Shown: positions 23,417 through 32,915, numbered from the stretch's first letter. The stretch is 64,000 nt of DNA from Anaerococcus sp. Marseille-P3625 (GCF_900232825.1 NZ_OCTP01000011.1:1-64000), one strand, 5' to 3'. Made by a program: numbers and translations. Notes: generated by a model not told the origin, from the sequence alone.

Positions 23417-24383
23417 TTGCTACTCCTTTGTTTTTTGTATAATCAACACCAAATACTTTTGGCATGGTATATTTTTCTATGATTGGTACTACAAGGTTTG
23501 CAAGTAATATTGAATAGCTTACACCTTCTGGATATCCTCCAAAAGATCTTATAATAGCAGTTAAAAATCCTGCCAAGACTGCAAATACAATTTGACCATT
23601 TGGTGTTACTGGGCTTGTTGTATAATCTGTTAGCATGAAAAATGCACCAAGTAACATTCCGCCTGATAAAATATCTCTTAAAATATTATCAAAACCATTG
23701 AACAAACCTAGAAGTACGCTTGCTGTAAATATGTAGATTAGAGGCATTTTTATGCTTACTACTCTTCTTATTAATAAATAAACAAAACCTATCATTAAAG
23801 CAAGTGCTGATACTTCTCCTAATGATCCAGGAATATTTCCTAAGAATAAATCCATTAATTTATAGCTTTCTGGATCAGATAAAGGTGTTGCAGATGTTAT
23901 TGCAGCAATATCTACACCATCTTTTAGTTGTGAAATTTTATCTGGAGCTATGAAATTTGTCATAGCGCTTGGCCATGATGCAAGCATAAATGCACGAGCT
24001 GCCAAGGCAGGGTTTACAATATTTTGTCCAATTCCACCAAATGCCATTTTTACAACAACTATTGCAAAGGCTGCTCCTATAACAATTTGCCAAACTGGTA
24101 GTGTACATGGTACGTTAAAGGCTAACAAAATACCAGTAACTATAGCTGAGCAATCTTTTATAGTATTTTCCTTTTTTATTGCTTTGTTAAACAAAGTTTC
24201 TGATAGTAGACATGTTAAAACTGATACAGCAATTAGTAATAAAGCTCTTAAACCAAAATAATAAATTGCTGCAAGTCCAGCAGGTACAAGTGCAATTACT
24301 ACATCTAGCATTTCCTTTTGGACACTTCTATTTCTTCTCACATGAGGAGAAGATGTAACTAATAATTTTTCTGTATTTTCCAT
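23409..24383 (-). CDS. rnfD: Rnf complex subunit RnfD
   Basis: A 324-residue membrane subunit with about nine or ten helices. It carries the covalent FMN site around ITSATPLSDPE, and conserved FGGIGQNIVNPALAARAFML and MLTDYTTSPVTPNGQIVFAV loops. RnfD relays electrons across the membrane with RnfG and the RnfA/E pair. The N-terminal cytoplasmic tail is short. It lies 10 bases after rnfC. Confidence 0.96.
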   Translation of the reverse strand: MENTEKLLVTSSPHVRRNRSVQKEMLDVVIALVPAGLAAIYYFGLRALLLIAVSVLTCLLSETLFNKAIKKENTIKDCSAIVTGILLAFNVPCTLPVWQIVIGAAFAIVVVKMAFGGIGQNIVNPALAARAFMLASWPSAMTNFIAPDKISQLKDGVDIAAITSATPLSDPESYKLMDLFLGNIPGSLGEVSALALMIGFVYLLIRRVVSIKMPLIYIFTASVLLGLFNGFDNILRDILSGGMLLGAFFMLTDYTTSPVTPNGQIVFAVLAGFLTAIIRSFGGYPEGVSYSILLANLVVPIIEKYTMPKVFGVDYTKNKGVANE

Positions 24384-24393
24384 ATTTCTCCCC

Positions 24394-25713
24394 TTATTTT
24401 CCTGCTTGTCTTATTTGTCTTTTGCCAAATCTTATAGCTTCGACCAAAGGCCTTTTTGATGGACAAATATAAGAGCAAGATCCACATTCTATACAATCCA
24501 TAATTCTGTATGATTCTGCCATATCTAATTTTTCCTTTAGGGCAAATTTGTGAATATACAAAGGCATTAAATTAACTGGGCAAACTTCTACGCATCTTGC
24601 ACATCTTATGCAAGGCTCAGTAACTGGTGGAATTGCTTCTTCTTTGGTTTGAACTAAGATACAGTTTGTAGCTTTTTCAATTGGTTTATCGTTTGTTGGT
24701 TGAGCAATTCCCATCATTGGACCACCGTTTATGATTTTGCCGATTTCCCCTTTTGTACCAGCTGCTTGATCTATTGCATATTCAAAAGCTGTTCCTATTT
24801 TTACCAACATATTTGTTGGTTTGTTAATATTATGACCTGTTACAGTCATCACTCTTTCATACAAAGGTTTATCGTAATAAATTGCTTCATAAACTGCATT
24901 TACTGAAGAAACGTTTGATACATTTACTCCGACATCCATTGGTAAACCACCTGATGGAACATGTCTATGAAGGACTGCATCAATAATTCTTTTTTCATCG
25001 CCTTGTGGATATTTGGTAGCTAATTTTACTACTCTTAGTTTTACTTTAGCATCATAATTTTTTAGATAATTTGCTATGCTTTCGTAAGCTTTTGGCTTAT
25101 TATCTTCGATTGCTATGATTCCTTCTTTGGCATCAACTGCCTTTACTAATAAAGAAAGTCCTTTTACAATCGCTTCAGGCTTGTTTTTAAGTATGTAATC
25201 ATCACATGTAACATAAGGCTCGCATTCTGCACCATTAACAATTACTGTATCAATTGGTTTTGGAGGAGTGTATTTGATGTGAGTTGGAAAAGCTGCTCCA
25301 CCCATTCCTACAATTCCTGCATCCTTGATTTTGCTAACGATTTCTTCTTTGCTTAAATCTACATGCTCATTTAATATGTACTCTTTGTTTTGATCAAAGC
25401 CTTCTGTATCAATTACGACAGCTTGAGCATTTTTACCTGAAGCTGTTTGTATATCAATGATATCTGTAACAACGCCAGCTACTGATGAGTGAATATTAGC
25501 TGAAAAATTACCGACCGCTTGACCGATTAATTGACCAACTGCCACTTCATCTTTTTTGTTTACTAAGCACTTACTAGGGGCACCTATGTGTTGAGTAAGC
25601 GGAATTACCACTTGTTTGGGAACTTCAAGAACTAATAGATTGCTATCTTCTGATAGTTCCTTAAACTCATCTATATGTACACCCTTTTTAAATGTTAAAA
25701 CATCTTGGGCCAT
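24394..25713 (-). CDS. rnfC: Rnf complex subunit RnfC
   Basis: The NAD+-reducing cytoplasmic subunit. From ATG 25713 it has 439 residues starting MAQDVLTFKKGVHI, and a strong AAGGAGAGAAAT ribosome binding site stands just before. The longer in-frame start at 25779 would add a lysine-rich peptide lying on the ribosome binding site and is unlikely. It contains the biotinyl-lipoyl-like segment SANIHSSVAGVVTDI, the flavin/NAD segment GMGGAAFPTHIKYTPP, and two [4Fe-4S] motifs (CIRCARCVEVCP and CIECGSCSYICP) near the end. It is the first rnf gene, after a lytic transglycosylase gene. Confidence 0.95.
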   Translation of the reverse strand: MAQDVLTFKKGVHIDEFKELSEDSNLLVLEVPKQVVIPLTQHIGAPSKCLVNKKDEVAVGQLIGQAVGNFSANIHSSVAGVVTDIIDIQTASGKNAQAVVIDTEGFDQNKEYILNEHVDLSKEEIVSKIKDAGIVGMGGAAFPTHIKYTPPKPIDTVIVNGAECEPYVTCDDYILKNKPEAIVKGLSLLVKAVDAKEGIIAIEDNKPKAYESIANYLKNYDAKVKLRVVKLATKYPQGDEKRIIDAVLHRHVPSGGLPMDVGVNVSNVSSVNAVYEAIYYDKPLYERVMTVTGHNINKPTNMLVKIGTAFEYAIDQAAGTKGEIGKIINGGPMMGIAQPTNDKPIEKATNCILVQTKEEAIPPVTEPCIRCARCVEVCPVNLMPLYIHKFALKEKLDMAESYRIMDCIECGSCSYICPSKRPLVEAIRFGKRQIRQAGK

Positions 25714-25778
25714 ATTTCTCTCCTTCTTTTTCTTTTGCTCTCTTATATTATAAATTAAATTGTTAAATTTCTCAATCA

Positions 25779-26435
25779 TTATCTTATATCCGATAAAATT
25801 TGGTCAATAAATTTCATGTAATTATTGTAAGATAATTGTCCCAAATCCGATAATTCCATGTTTGTAGGCAAGCCATCTTTGTAAAAAGTTTTGTATACAT
25901 TATAATTTGACAATACCTTGGTCACATATTGCCTAGTTTCATTAAAAGGAATTTTTGAAATATCTGGATCGTCTTTATTTAATAAGCCTTCATCTATCCA
26001 TTTATCGATATTTCCTACTCCACCGTTGTAGGCTGCAAGGGCAAGTTCTTTGTTATTGTAATATTTAAAAAGATAATCATAATAACCTACGCCTAAATTT
26101 AGGTTATAATCGATGTCATTTAATTTTTCCGGATAATATTTTTCTCCTATAACTTCTGCTGAATGCTTGGCGGTTTCATCTAATAATTGCATAAGTCCCT
26201 TGGCATTTTGGTGGCTTTGGGCATCGTTATCAAAATCAGACTCGACTTTTACAATTGCTGCAGTCAAGAGCGGATCAACATTGTATTTATCGGAATATTT
26301 TTTTATTTGATCTTGGTAATTTATCTGAGTTCTTGAGGTCTGATAAGCTATTATTCCATAACTTAGGCCAATAACCGTAAGTATTGTTAGGATTATAAAA
26401 CCTATAATTTTTCCTAAAAATTTTAAAACTTTCAT
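25779..26435 (-). CDS. Lytic transglycosylase (SLT domain), membrane-anchored
   Basis: A 218-residue protein with one N-terminal membrane helix (about 8-28) and an extracytoplasmic Slt70-type catalytic domain. The catalytic glutamate is in ITAAIVKVESDFD-like sequence (VKVESDFDNDAQS, about E72), with the family segments AKGLMQLLDETAKH and LAAYNGGVGNIDKWI. It cleaves glycan strands of peptidoglycan to 1,6-anhydro-MurNAc ends. The gene lies between coaE and rnfC and overlaps coaE by 4 bases. SLT enzymes at this spot after coaE are common in Firmicutes. Confidence 0.92.
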   Translation of the reverse strand: MKVLKFLGKIIGFIILTILTVIGLSYGIIAYQTSRTQINYQDQIKKYSDKYNVDPLLTAAIVKVESDFDNDAQSHQNAKGLMQLLDETAKHSAEVIGEKYYPEKLNDIDYNLNLGVGYYDYLFKYYNNKELALAAYNGGVGNIDKWIDEGLLNKDDPDISKIPFNETRQYVTKVLSNYNVYKTFYKDGLPTNMELSDLGQLSYNNYMKFIDQILSDIR

Positions 26436-27025
26436 AATAAATCCTTTTTTTCTAAAATTTCTTTTAATTTTTTATTAAGTTCATCAACTGATGAACTATT
26501 ATCAAAAACCACTTGACTTTTATCTATCATATTTTCTGTAGTTTTTTGACTTTCTATCTTGGTTTTGGCAAAAGTTAAATCTATGCCATCTCTTTTTGCC
26601 AACCTTTGCAATTGAACTTGCTCATTTGCGATAACTAGCCAAATTTCATCTGCGACAAATTTCTCCTTCATTTGAAAATACAAGGGAATTTCAATAAAGA
26701 CAACTTTTTTTGAAATTTGGCTTATTTCTCTGTTTATTTCTTCTAAGATATTCTTATGAGTGAGCTTATTTAGTAAAGATAGTTTCTTAGGGTCTGAAAA
26801 AATAATTTCCGCTAATTTTTTCTTATCTAAAATTTCTCTATCAAAAGCCTGATCAAAACAACCGGAATTTTTGATAGCAAGATAATTTTTTTCACCTTTT
26901 TCTAGGAGTTTTTTGTTGATTTCATCAGCTGATATTAGATCAAAACCATATTCCTTTAAAAGATTTGATAAGGTTGATTTGCCCGAAGCTATCGTCCCAG
27001 TGATTACAATTTTACTTGGATTCAT
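26432..27025 (-). CDS. coaE: Dephospho-CoA kinase
   Basis: CoaE catalyses the last step of CoA synthesis, phosphorylating dephospho-CoA. It has the P-loop GTIASGKST at about 9-17 from the preferred start, the DADEINK-like motif (ISADEINKKLL), and the lid/adenine segment RLAKRDG. I choose the ATG at 27025 (197 residues) rather than 27082, because the family starts a few residues before the P-loop and a GGAG lies about 10 bases upstream. This start overlaps the polA 3' end by 14 bases. polA-coaE linkage is classical in Firmicutes. Confidence 0.93.
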   Translation of the reverse strand: MNPSKIVITGTIASGKSTLSNLLKEYGFDLISADEINKKLLEKGEKNYLAIKNSGCFDQAFDREILDKKKLAEIIFSDPKKLSLLNKLTHKNILEEINREISQISKKVVFIEIPLYFQMKEKFVADEIWLVIANEQVQLQRLAKRDGIDLTFAKTKIESQKTTENMIDKSQVVFDNSSSVDELNKKLKEILEKKDLL

Positions 27026-29657
27026 ACATACTTTCTCCACTGTCAATTTCGACAAGCAATGCCACTTTAAGTTTTGCTGCACTTTCCATGGAATCTTTTA
27101 ATATCTTTTCAGCTTTTTGTTTATCTTCAATTGTCGATTCAATGATAATCTCATCGTGGATTTGTAGAATTATCCTAGCATTTACTTTCTCTTTTTTGAG
27201 ATTTTCGTAAGTTTTTATCATGGCAATTTTTATAATATCTGCCGCTGTTCCTTGGATTGGAGTGTTTAAGGCAACTCTTTCTCCAAAACTTCTTACATTA
27301 AAATTCTTAGAAGAAATTTCTGGTATATATCTTCTCCTATTAAAAAGTGTTTGAGTGTAGCCTTTTTCTCTTGCATCTTTTACTATATCTTCCATGTATT
27401 TTTTGATATTTGGATAAGATTTTTTATAATTATCTATATATTCTTTGGCAACTTTTCTTGGTATATTTAGATTTTGCGACAAACCATAATCGCTTATACC
27501 ATATATTATACCAAAATTTACAGCCTTAGCTCTGTATCTTTCTTCCTTTGTGACCTCATCAATCGGTCTTTTAAATACCTCTGAAGCTGTTTTTGTATGA
27601 ATATCAACTCCATGATTAAAAGCATCAATCATATTTTGATCATTTGCCAAGGAAGCTAAAATTCTAAGCTCGATTTGAGAATAATCTGCATCAATTAAAA
27701 TCATTCCAGGACTTGCCTTGAAAGCTTTTCTAATTTTCCTGCCTTCTTCAGTTCGAATTGGTAGATTTTGCAAATTTGGTTCTGTTGAAGATAATCTACC
27801 GGTTGATGCGATATTTTGCCTAAAGGTTGATCTAATTCTTCCATCTTCGTCTATAGAATTTTCCAAGCCTTCAATGTATGTTGAGCGCAATTTATACATC
27901 TCTCTGTATTTTTCAATCTTTGGTATTATTTGATGCTTATCTCTAAGTTTTTCCAAAACTTTGGCATCTGTGGAAAATCCAGTTTTGGTTTTTTTGATTA
28001 CTGGTAAATCTAAATCCTTAAATAAAATTTCGCCCAATTGCTTTGGAGAATTTATATTAAATTCGCTACCAGCCAATTCGTATATGTCTTTCGTTAGATC
28101 TTCTAATATTTGGTCGATTTCTTTTTTCAAATCTTCCAAGACATTAAAATCTGTCACAAAACCATTTATTTCCATATCCGCCAAGACTTTGGATAATGGA
28201 ATTTCAATATCCTTGTAAAGATCTAGCATCTTGTAATTTTCTAATTCGTCTATAAGTTTTTCTTTGGAATTTTCCAGTGTATACAAAAAAGAAGCCATAT
28301 AATTATATAATTTTTCTTCTTCAAGTTTTTCAAAAGCTATTTTTTTAGCACCCTTACCTAACAAATCACTTTCATTTAATACTTCTTTGTCAGAAAAAGA
28401 TTGGCTTAGATTTTTGATATCGTAGGAAGATCTTGAAGGATCGATTAGATAATGCATGAGCATCAAATCATCATAAGCCATATTAACATTAATTCCTAAT
28501 TTATCGAGCAAAACTAAATCTTCTTTTATATCAAAAGAAATCTTGTTAATTTCTGGATTTTCAAAAATTTCCTTAAAACTTTCGACAAATTTTTTATTTG
28601 AATCAATTACATAAGTTTCTGAATCTCTTGTTTTTATGGCAATTTTATAAATCTTAGAATGGATATAATTTTCACCATCAAAAAATGATTTAAAATAAAA
28701 TTCTTTATCTTTATCTATACTTTTTAGTAATTTCTCAAAATCTTTTGAAATAACATAGTCAAAATCATGAATTTTTTCATCCTTGGTCTTACTATTATTT
28801 TCAAGTTTTTCTAAAAATCTATTGAAATTGTATTTGGAAAATTTTTCTTTAAGTTCTTCGATATTAGCTTCTCTCAACGCTAAATCGCTAATTTCCAAAT
28901 CAACTGGAGCATTGGTAACAATAGTGCCTATTTTTTTGCTAAGATATGCTATAAGCTCGTTGTCAATTAGGCTTTCTTTGGTTTTTTTGCCAGAAATTTC
29001 ATCTATGTGTTCGTAAAGTCCTTCCAAAGACCCATATTCTTTGATAAAGCCTATAGCTTTTTTAGGTCCAATGCCATCTACTCCAGGGATGTTGTCAGAC
29101 TTATCGCCTTGTAAGCCTTTTACATCTATTAGTTGTTTTGGAGAAAGGCCATACTCTTCTTTTATGGAATCAACAGTATACTCTGCCATATCAGATATGC
29201 CTTTTTTGGTTAAATATACAGAAATATTATCATCTACCAATTGCAAATAATCCCTATCTCCAGTTATTATTACAACTTTGTAGCCATTTTCTTGGCCCAT
29301 ATTAGCATAGGTGCCAACTATATCATCTGCCTCATAACCTTCAAGGTCTGTGTATTTGATATTCATAGAATCTAAAATATCTTTTAAAATTCCAAATTGA
29401 TAAGAAAGCTCTGACGGCATCTTATCTCTTGTGGCCTTGTAGTCTTTAAATTCCTCATGACGGAAAGTCTTGCTACTTCTATCGAAGGCTACAAGCACAG
29501 AATCTGGCTTATATTTATCAAAGGCATTTTGATACATGGTCAAAAAACCATAAACTCCATTTGTCATTACCCCATCGTTATTAGTTAGATTTGGCAAAGC
29601 AAAAAATGCCCTAAATATTAAAGAAGAACCATCTATTAACATTAGTGTTTTACTCAT
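27012..29657 (-). CDS. polA: DNA polymerase I
   Basis: Repair and Okazaki-fragment polymerase, 881 residues. The order is a 5'-3' exonuclease/FEN domain (SKTLMLIDGSSLIFRAFFAL; YEADDIVGTYA; KGLQGDKSDNIPGVDGIGPK), a 3'-5' exonuclease-like domain (about 300-480), and the family A polymerase (DADYSQIELRILA; RAKAVNFGIIYGIS; LQIHDEIIIE). In the middle domain the catalytic acidic residues of an active proofreader (D-x-E) are not seen, as in Bacillus Pol I, so proofreading is probably absent. It heads the polA-coaE-slt-rnf run. Confidence 0.96.
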   Translation of the reverse strand: MSKTLMLIDGSSLIFRAFFALPNLTNNDGVMTNGVYGFLTMYQNAFDKYKPDSVLVAFDRSSKTFRHEEFKDYKATRDKMPSELSYQFGILKDILDSMNIKYTDLEGYEADDIVGTYANMGQENGYKVVIITGDRDYLQLVDDNISVYLTKKGISDMAEYTVDSIKEEYGLSPKQLIDVKGLQGDKSDNIPGVDGIGPKKAIGFIKEYGSLEGLYEHIDEISGKKTKESLIDNELIAYLSKKIGTIVTNAPVDLEISDLALREANIEELKEKFSKYNFNRFLEKLENNSKTKDEKIHDFDYVISKDFEKLLKSIDKDKEFYFKSFFDGENYIHSKIYKIAIKTRDSETYVIDSNKKFVESFKEIFENPEINKISFDIKEDLVLLDKLGINVNMAYDDLMLMHYLIDPSRSSYDIKNLSQSFSDKEVLNESDLLGKGAKKIAFEKLEEEKLYNYMASFLYTLENSKEKLIDELENYKMLDLYKDIEIPLSKVLADMEINGFVTDFNVLEDLKKEIDQILEDLTKDIYELAGSEFNINSPKQLGEILFKDLDLPVIKKTKTGFSTDAKVLEKLRDKHQIIPKIEKYREMYKLRSTYIEGLENSIDEDGRIRSTFRQNIASTGRLSSTEPNLQNLPIRTEEGRKIRKAFKASPGMILIDADYSQIELRILASLANDQNMIDAFNHGVDIHTKTASEVFKRPIDEVTKEERYRAKAVNFGIIYGISDYGLSQNLNIPRKVAKEYIDNYKKSYPNIKKYMEDIVKDAREKGYTQTLFNRRRYIPEISSKNFNVRSFGERVALNTPIQGTAADIIKIAMIKTYENLKKEKVNARIILQIHDEIIIESTIEDKQKAEKILKDSMESAAKLKVALLVEIDSGESMYESK

Positions 29658-29728
29658 TACTCACTCCTTAACTAATAGTATAACTTAAATAGGAAATAAA
29701 TTAAAGAAAATCTATAAATTTAACAAAT

Positions 29729-29767
29729 AAAAAAGACCACAAATGTTTACCACTCATTTTTGATCTT
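29729..29767 (-). terminator. Terminator after tRNA-Leu(AAG)
   Basis: The minus strand has an imperfect 13-bp stem (AAGATCAAAAATG / CATTTGTGGTCTT, arms 29755-29767 and 29733-29745) followed by TTTTTTATTTG. It lies 24 bases after the tRNA CCA end. Confidence 0.65.
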
Positions 29768-29790
29768 CGATAAAAATTATTATTAAAACT

Positions 29791-29880
29791 TGGTGCAGGA
29801 TAGAAGATTTGAACTTCCACGACCTAAAATCGGTCACAAGATCCTTAGTCTTGCGCGTCTGCCAATTCCGCCAATCCTGC
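29791..29880 (-). tRNA. tRNA-Leu (anticodon AAG)
   Basis: A 90-base class II tRNA with encoded CCA. The acceptor stem pairs GCAGGAT with ATCCTGC and the D region is GGCGGAATTGGCAGACGC. The anticodon stem is CAAGA/TCTTG with loop CTAAGGA, giving anticodon AAG. A long variable arm (GTGACCGATTTTAGGTCGT) and T arm GTTCAAATC follow. A34 would need deamination to inosine to read CUC as well as CUU. The sequence outside the anticodon and variable arms closely resembles tRNA-Leu(UAG) of this window. Confidence 0.92.
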
Positions 29881-29894
29881 GTAAATACTAGATA

Positions 29895-29923
29895 ATTATA
29901 TAATTAATTTTTATTTTTGTCAA
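29895..29923 (-). promoter_or_regulatory. Consensus promoter of tRNA-Leu(AAG)
   Basis: A perfect TTGACA (29918-29923), 17-base spacer, TATAAT (29895-29900), placed about 15 bases before the tRNA 5' end. Confidence 0.85.
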
Positions 29924-29945
29924 ATAAGTCTATTCAAAGTTTGGT

Positions 29946-29972
29946 TTAAAAAAAGCGAGGATTTCTCCTCGC
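29946..29972 (-). terminator. Terminator of hppA
   Basis: A perfect 7-bp stem GCGAGGA / TCCTCGC with a GAAA tetraloop (29955-29972) followed by seven T residues on the minus strand, 12 bases after the hppA stop. Confidence 0.93.
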
Positions 29973-29983
29973 CTTTTGTTTTC

Positions 29984-31945
29984 TTATATAAATAATCCTG
30001 CAAATACTACAGAAACTATAGTCATAAGTTTGATTAAAATGTTTAGTGATGGTCCTGAAGTATCTTTGAATGGATCTCCAACTGTATCACCTACTACTGA
30101 AGCTTTGTGAGCATCTGAACCTTTACCGCCTTCTACACCGCCTTCGATGTATTTCTTAGCGTTATCCCAAGCTCCACCAGCATTTGACATAAATATTGCC
30201 ATCATTACTCCTGTTACCAAAGCTCCTGCAAGTAATCCACCAAGAGCGTGAGGTCCTAAGATAAATCCAACAATTATTGGTACGACAATTGCAAGAATAC
30301 CAGGGATAATCATCTCTCTAAGAGAAGCTGTTGTTGAAATTTGTATACAATTTTGATAATCTGGATCTGCATTTCCTTCAAGGATTTGATCATTTTCTCT
30401 AAATTGTCTTCTAACTTCATCTATCATTTGGCTTGCTGCTTTTCCTACAGAGTTCATTGTCAAAGCTGAAAATAGGAATGGAAGCATTGCTCCAATAAAC
30501 ATTCCAGCTACTACTCTACTATCAAGTATAGAAATTTCTGTTATATTTATTGATTCTGCGTAAGAGATGAATAATGAAAGTGCTGTTAGTGCAGCAGATC
30601 CAATTGCAAATCCTTTACCAATTGCAGCAGTTGTATTTCCTATTGAGTCAAGGCCATCTGTAATATCACGAACGCTTTCTGGTAGGTAGCTCATTTCTGC
30701 TATACCACCAGCATTATCTGTTATTGGACCGTAAGCATCAACTGTTACTGTAATTCCTGTTATTGAAAGCATTCCTACAGCAGCAAGTGCTATACCGAAT
30801 ACTCCCATAACTTTAAATGAAAGCATAATTGCAATAGCAATTACTATGATAGGAAATACTGTTGAAAGCATACCAGTTGAAAGTCCAGCAATGATGTTGG
30901 TTGCAACACCTGTTGATGATTCTTTTGCAATGTATTTTACGTGTTTATATTTATCTGAAGTATAAATTTCAGTTAATAATCCTATTAAAATACCAGCTAC
31001 AAGTCCTGTAATTACAGCAAGTGCTGCACTGTAATTGCCAAAATATTTATTTGATAAGAATAAAGCACCGACAAGAACTATGGCTCCTGAGATATATAGG
31101 GTTCCCATTAAAGATTTTTGTGGATTATTATGTTTACTTACTAAAAATACTATAGAAGCAATAATTGATGCACAAATTCCTAGAGCAGATAAGAATAAAG
31201 TAAATTCTATACCAGCATTTTGGAAATAAACTAGACCTAAGGTCATAGAAGAAATTATTGCTCCTACATATGATTCAAATAAGTCTGCACCCATTCCAGC
31301 AACATCGCCTACGTTATCTCCAACGTTATCAGCTATAACAGCTGGGTTTCTTGGGTCATCTTCTGGAATTCCTGCTTCTACTTTACCAACTAAATCAGCT
31401 CCAAGGTCAGCAGCTTTGGTATAAATACCACCACCAACTCTTGCAAATAATGCAACAGATGAAGCTCCTAGAGAATATCCCATAAGGATAGCTGGGTCTT
31501 TAAAATTGATATATGCAATAATTACTCCAATAAATCCAAGACCTGTTACAGCCATTCCCATTACAGAACCGCCTGAAAATGCTACCTTTAAAGCTCCATC
31601 TTGACCTTCTTGGTGAGCTTGGTTAGCACATCTTACGTTACTTGCTGTAGAAACTCTCATACCAATAAAACCTGCAAGCATTGATAACATAGAACCAAGT
31701 AAATAACAAACCATGATTCTAACATTTAAAAATATTGCTAGTAAAATTGCTACAACAACGACAAAAATTGCAATGAAGGAATATTCTCTCTTAATGAAAG
31801 TCATTGCTCCGTTTCTAATATAGCTTGAGATTTGTTGCATACGCTCATTTCCATCTGATAGTGGCATGATTTTTGCTTTTATGTTAAAGCCCATGAACAC
31901 TATAGCTAAAATGGCTACAACTAAAGATACAATCTCAACAGACAT
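29984..31945 (-). CDS. hppA: K+-dependent membrane pyrophosphatase (ion pump)
   Basis: A 653-residue, roughly 16-helix membrane enzyme that couples pyrophosphate hydrolysis to Na+ or H+ export. Substrate loops are [37 protein letters not shown] and the final [20 protein letters not shown]. In [15 protein letters not shown] the position that is lysine in K+-independent pumps is alanine, so K+ dependence is predicted. Many K+-dependent Firmicute enzymes pump Na+, but I cannot decide the ion from sequence alone. It is a single gene with its own promoter and terminator, and complements the Rnf complex in energy conservation. Confidence 0.95.
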   Translation of the reverse strand: MSVEIVSLVVAILAIVFMGFNIKAKIMPLSDGNERMQQISSYIRNGAMTFIKREYSFIAIFVVVVAILLAIFLNVRIMVCYLLGSMLSMLAGFIGMRVSTASNVRCANQAHQEGQDGALKVAFSGGSVMGMAVTGLGFIGVIIAYINFKDPAILMGYSLGASSVALFARVGGGIYTKAADLGADLVGKVEAGIPEDDPRNPAVIADNVGDNVGDVAGMGADLFESYVGAIISSMTLGLVYFQNAGIEFTLFLSALGICASIIASIVFLVSKHNNPQKSLMGTLYISGAIVLVGALFLSNKYFGNYSAALAVITGLVAGILIGLLTEIYTSDKYKHVKYIAKESSTGVATNIIAGLSTGMLSTVFPIIVIAIAIMLSFKVMGVFGIALAAVGMLSITGITVTVDAYGPITDNAGGIAEMSYLPESVRDITDGLDSIGNTTAAIGKGFAIGSAALTALSLFISYAESINITEISILDSRVVAGMFIGAMLPFLFSALTMNSVGKAASQMIDEVRRQFRENDQILEGNADPDYQNCIQISTTASLREMIIPGILAIVVPIIVGFILGPHALGGLLAGALVTGVMMAIFMSNAGGAWDNAKKYIEGGVEGGKGSDAHKASVVGDTVGDPFKDTSGPSLNILIKLMTIVSVVFAGLFI

Positions 31946-31967
31946 AAAAATACCTCCTAAAAATTTG

Positions 31968-31995
31968 TATATATATATTTTAATGTATTTGTCAA
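31968..31995 (-). promoter_or_regulatory. Promoter of hppA
   Basis: TTGACA (31990-31995), 16-base spacer, TATATA (31968-31973). The transcript would begin about 20 bases before the hppA start, with an AGGAGG ribosome binding site. Confidence 0.65.
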
Positions 31996-32024
31996 AGATT
32001 TACAATGTTTTCTTAATATAATAA

Positions 32025-32069
32025 ATAAAAAACGCTTAAGCCATACACACATGCATTAACTTTAAGCGC
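32025..32069 (-). terminator. Terminator of the rpsF-ssb-rpsR operon
   Basis: The minus strand carries stem CGCTTAA / TTAAGCG (32062-32068 and 32033-32039) with a 22-base loop, followed by TTTTTTATT, 34 bases after the rpsR stop. The long loop makes it weaker than others here. Confidence 0.65.
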
Positions 32070-32102
32070 TTATTATTGCTTATTGAATGTTTAATTTTTA
32101 TT

Positions 32103-32333
32103 TTAGTTTTCTTCGTAAGGTAATAATGCTACTTGTCTAGCACGTTTGATTGCACGTGTGATTTCTCTTTGATGCTTTGCATTAAGACCTGTCACTCTTC
32201 TTGGTAAGATCTTTCCTCTGTCGGAAATAAATCTTTTTAAAGTTTCAATATCTTTATAATCGATCACTTTTGAAGGATCTTTTACAAATGGATCAACCTT
32301 TTTTCTAGGTTTGAATCTTCTATTTGGTGCCAT
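32103..32333 (-). CDS. rpsR: 30S ribosomal protein S18
   Basis: A 76-residue ribosomal protein that pairs with S6 on the 30S platform. Family features are the basic [12 protein letters not shown] start, [40 protein letters not shown] and ARQVALLPY. Length is normal. It is the last gene of rpsF-ssb-rpsR, 21 bases after ssb. Together with S6 it probably represses the operon through the leader motif upstream of rpsF. Confidence 0.97.
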   Translation of the reverse strand: MAPNRRFKPRKKVDPFVKDPSKVIDYKDIETLKRFISDRGKILPRRVTGLNAKHQREITRAIKRARQVALLPYEEN

Positions 32334-32354
32334 GTTATTCCTTTCTTTCTATTT

Positions 32355-32912
32355 TTAGAATGGAATCCTACCATCATCCTCAATTTCTGTGAAATCATCA
32401 TCAAAGAAATCGTCGTTATCATCAAAAGCTCCTTGGCTTTGATTATTGTTTTGATAGCCTGTTTGAGAGTAATTATTATTGCCATAATCTTGGTTGCCAC
32501 CATAATTATTGTTACCATAATCTTGGTTGTCACCATAATTACTATTACTGTAGCCGCTAGATTGATTATCAGATTTTGAGCCTATAAATTCAACATTATT
32601 AGCCCAAACTTCTGTCGTATAAACAGTTTTGCCTGTTTCTCTATCTTGATAGCTACCTGTATTTATGCTACCTTCAACAGCGCATTGACTTCCTTTTCTT
32701 AGATATCTGGATGCATTTTCACCTTGTTTACCCCATACAGTTATGCGGATAAAATCAGCTGTCGGACGATTTAAAGATTCTGCTTCTGCTCTCTTTTCTC
32801 TACTAAGTCTTTTGTCAACAGCAAGAGTAAAACTTGCCACTGCTTGGTTATTTTGAGTATATCTTAATTCCGGATCTCTTGTTAATCTTCCAATAAGTAT
32901 AACTCTATTCAT
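32355..32912 (-). CDS. ssb: Single-stranded DNA-binding protein
   Basis: A 185-residue SSB. The OB fold (about 1-105: NRVILIGRLTRDPELRYTQN ... FIRITVWGKQGENASRYLRK ... TTEVWANNVEFIG) is followed by an Asn/Gly/Tyr-rich disordered linker (about 110-160) containing an 11-residue tandem repeat, and an acidic tip ending GRIPF. The tip binds repair and replication partners and is usually D-[DI]-IPF, so this is a slight variant. It lies 3 bases after rpsF and 21 before rpsR. Confidence 0.96.
   Translation of the reverse strand: MNRVILIGRLTRDPELRYTQNNQAVASFTLAVDKRLSREKRAEAESLNRPTADFIRITVWGKQGENASRYLRKGSQCAVEGSINTGSYQDRETGKTVYTTEVWANNVEFIGSKSDNQSSGYSNSNYGDNQDYGNNNYGGNQDYGNNNYSQTGYQNNNQSQGAFDDNDDFFDDDFTEIEDDGRIPF
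32482..32547 (-). repeat. 33-bp tandem repeat inside ssb
   Basis: Two near-identical 33-base units begin at 32482 and 32515 (sharing CCATAATCTTGGTTG and CACCATAATTA). They encode the 11-residue repeat NYGGNQDYGNN and NYGDNQDYGNN in the SSB linker. In-frame length means copy-number change would only alter linker length. Confidence 0.85.
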
Positions 32913-32915
32913 TGA

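Noticed and set aside
25714-25779. Longer N-terminus of rnfC from 25779
   Set aside because: The extension lies across the strong ribosome binding site of the ATG at 25713 and is not like RnfC.
32282-32536. 84-codon alternative minus frame across the ssb/rpsR junction
   Set aside because: It reads the ssb repeat in another frame and gives a Met/Ile/Thr-rich sequence; ssb and rpsR in their own frames are certain.
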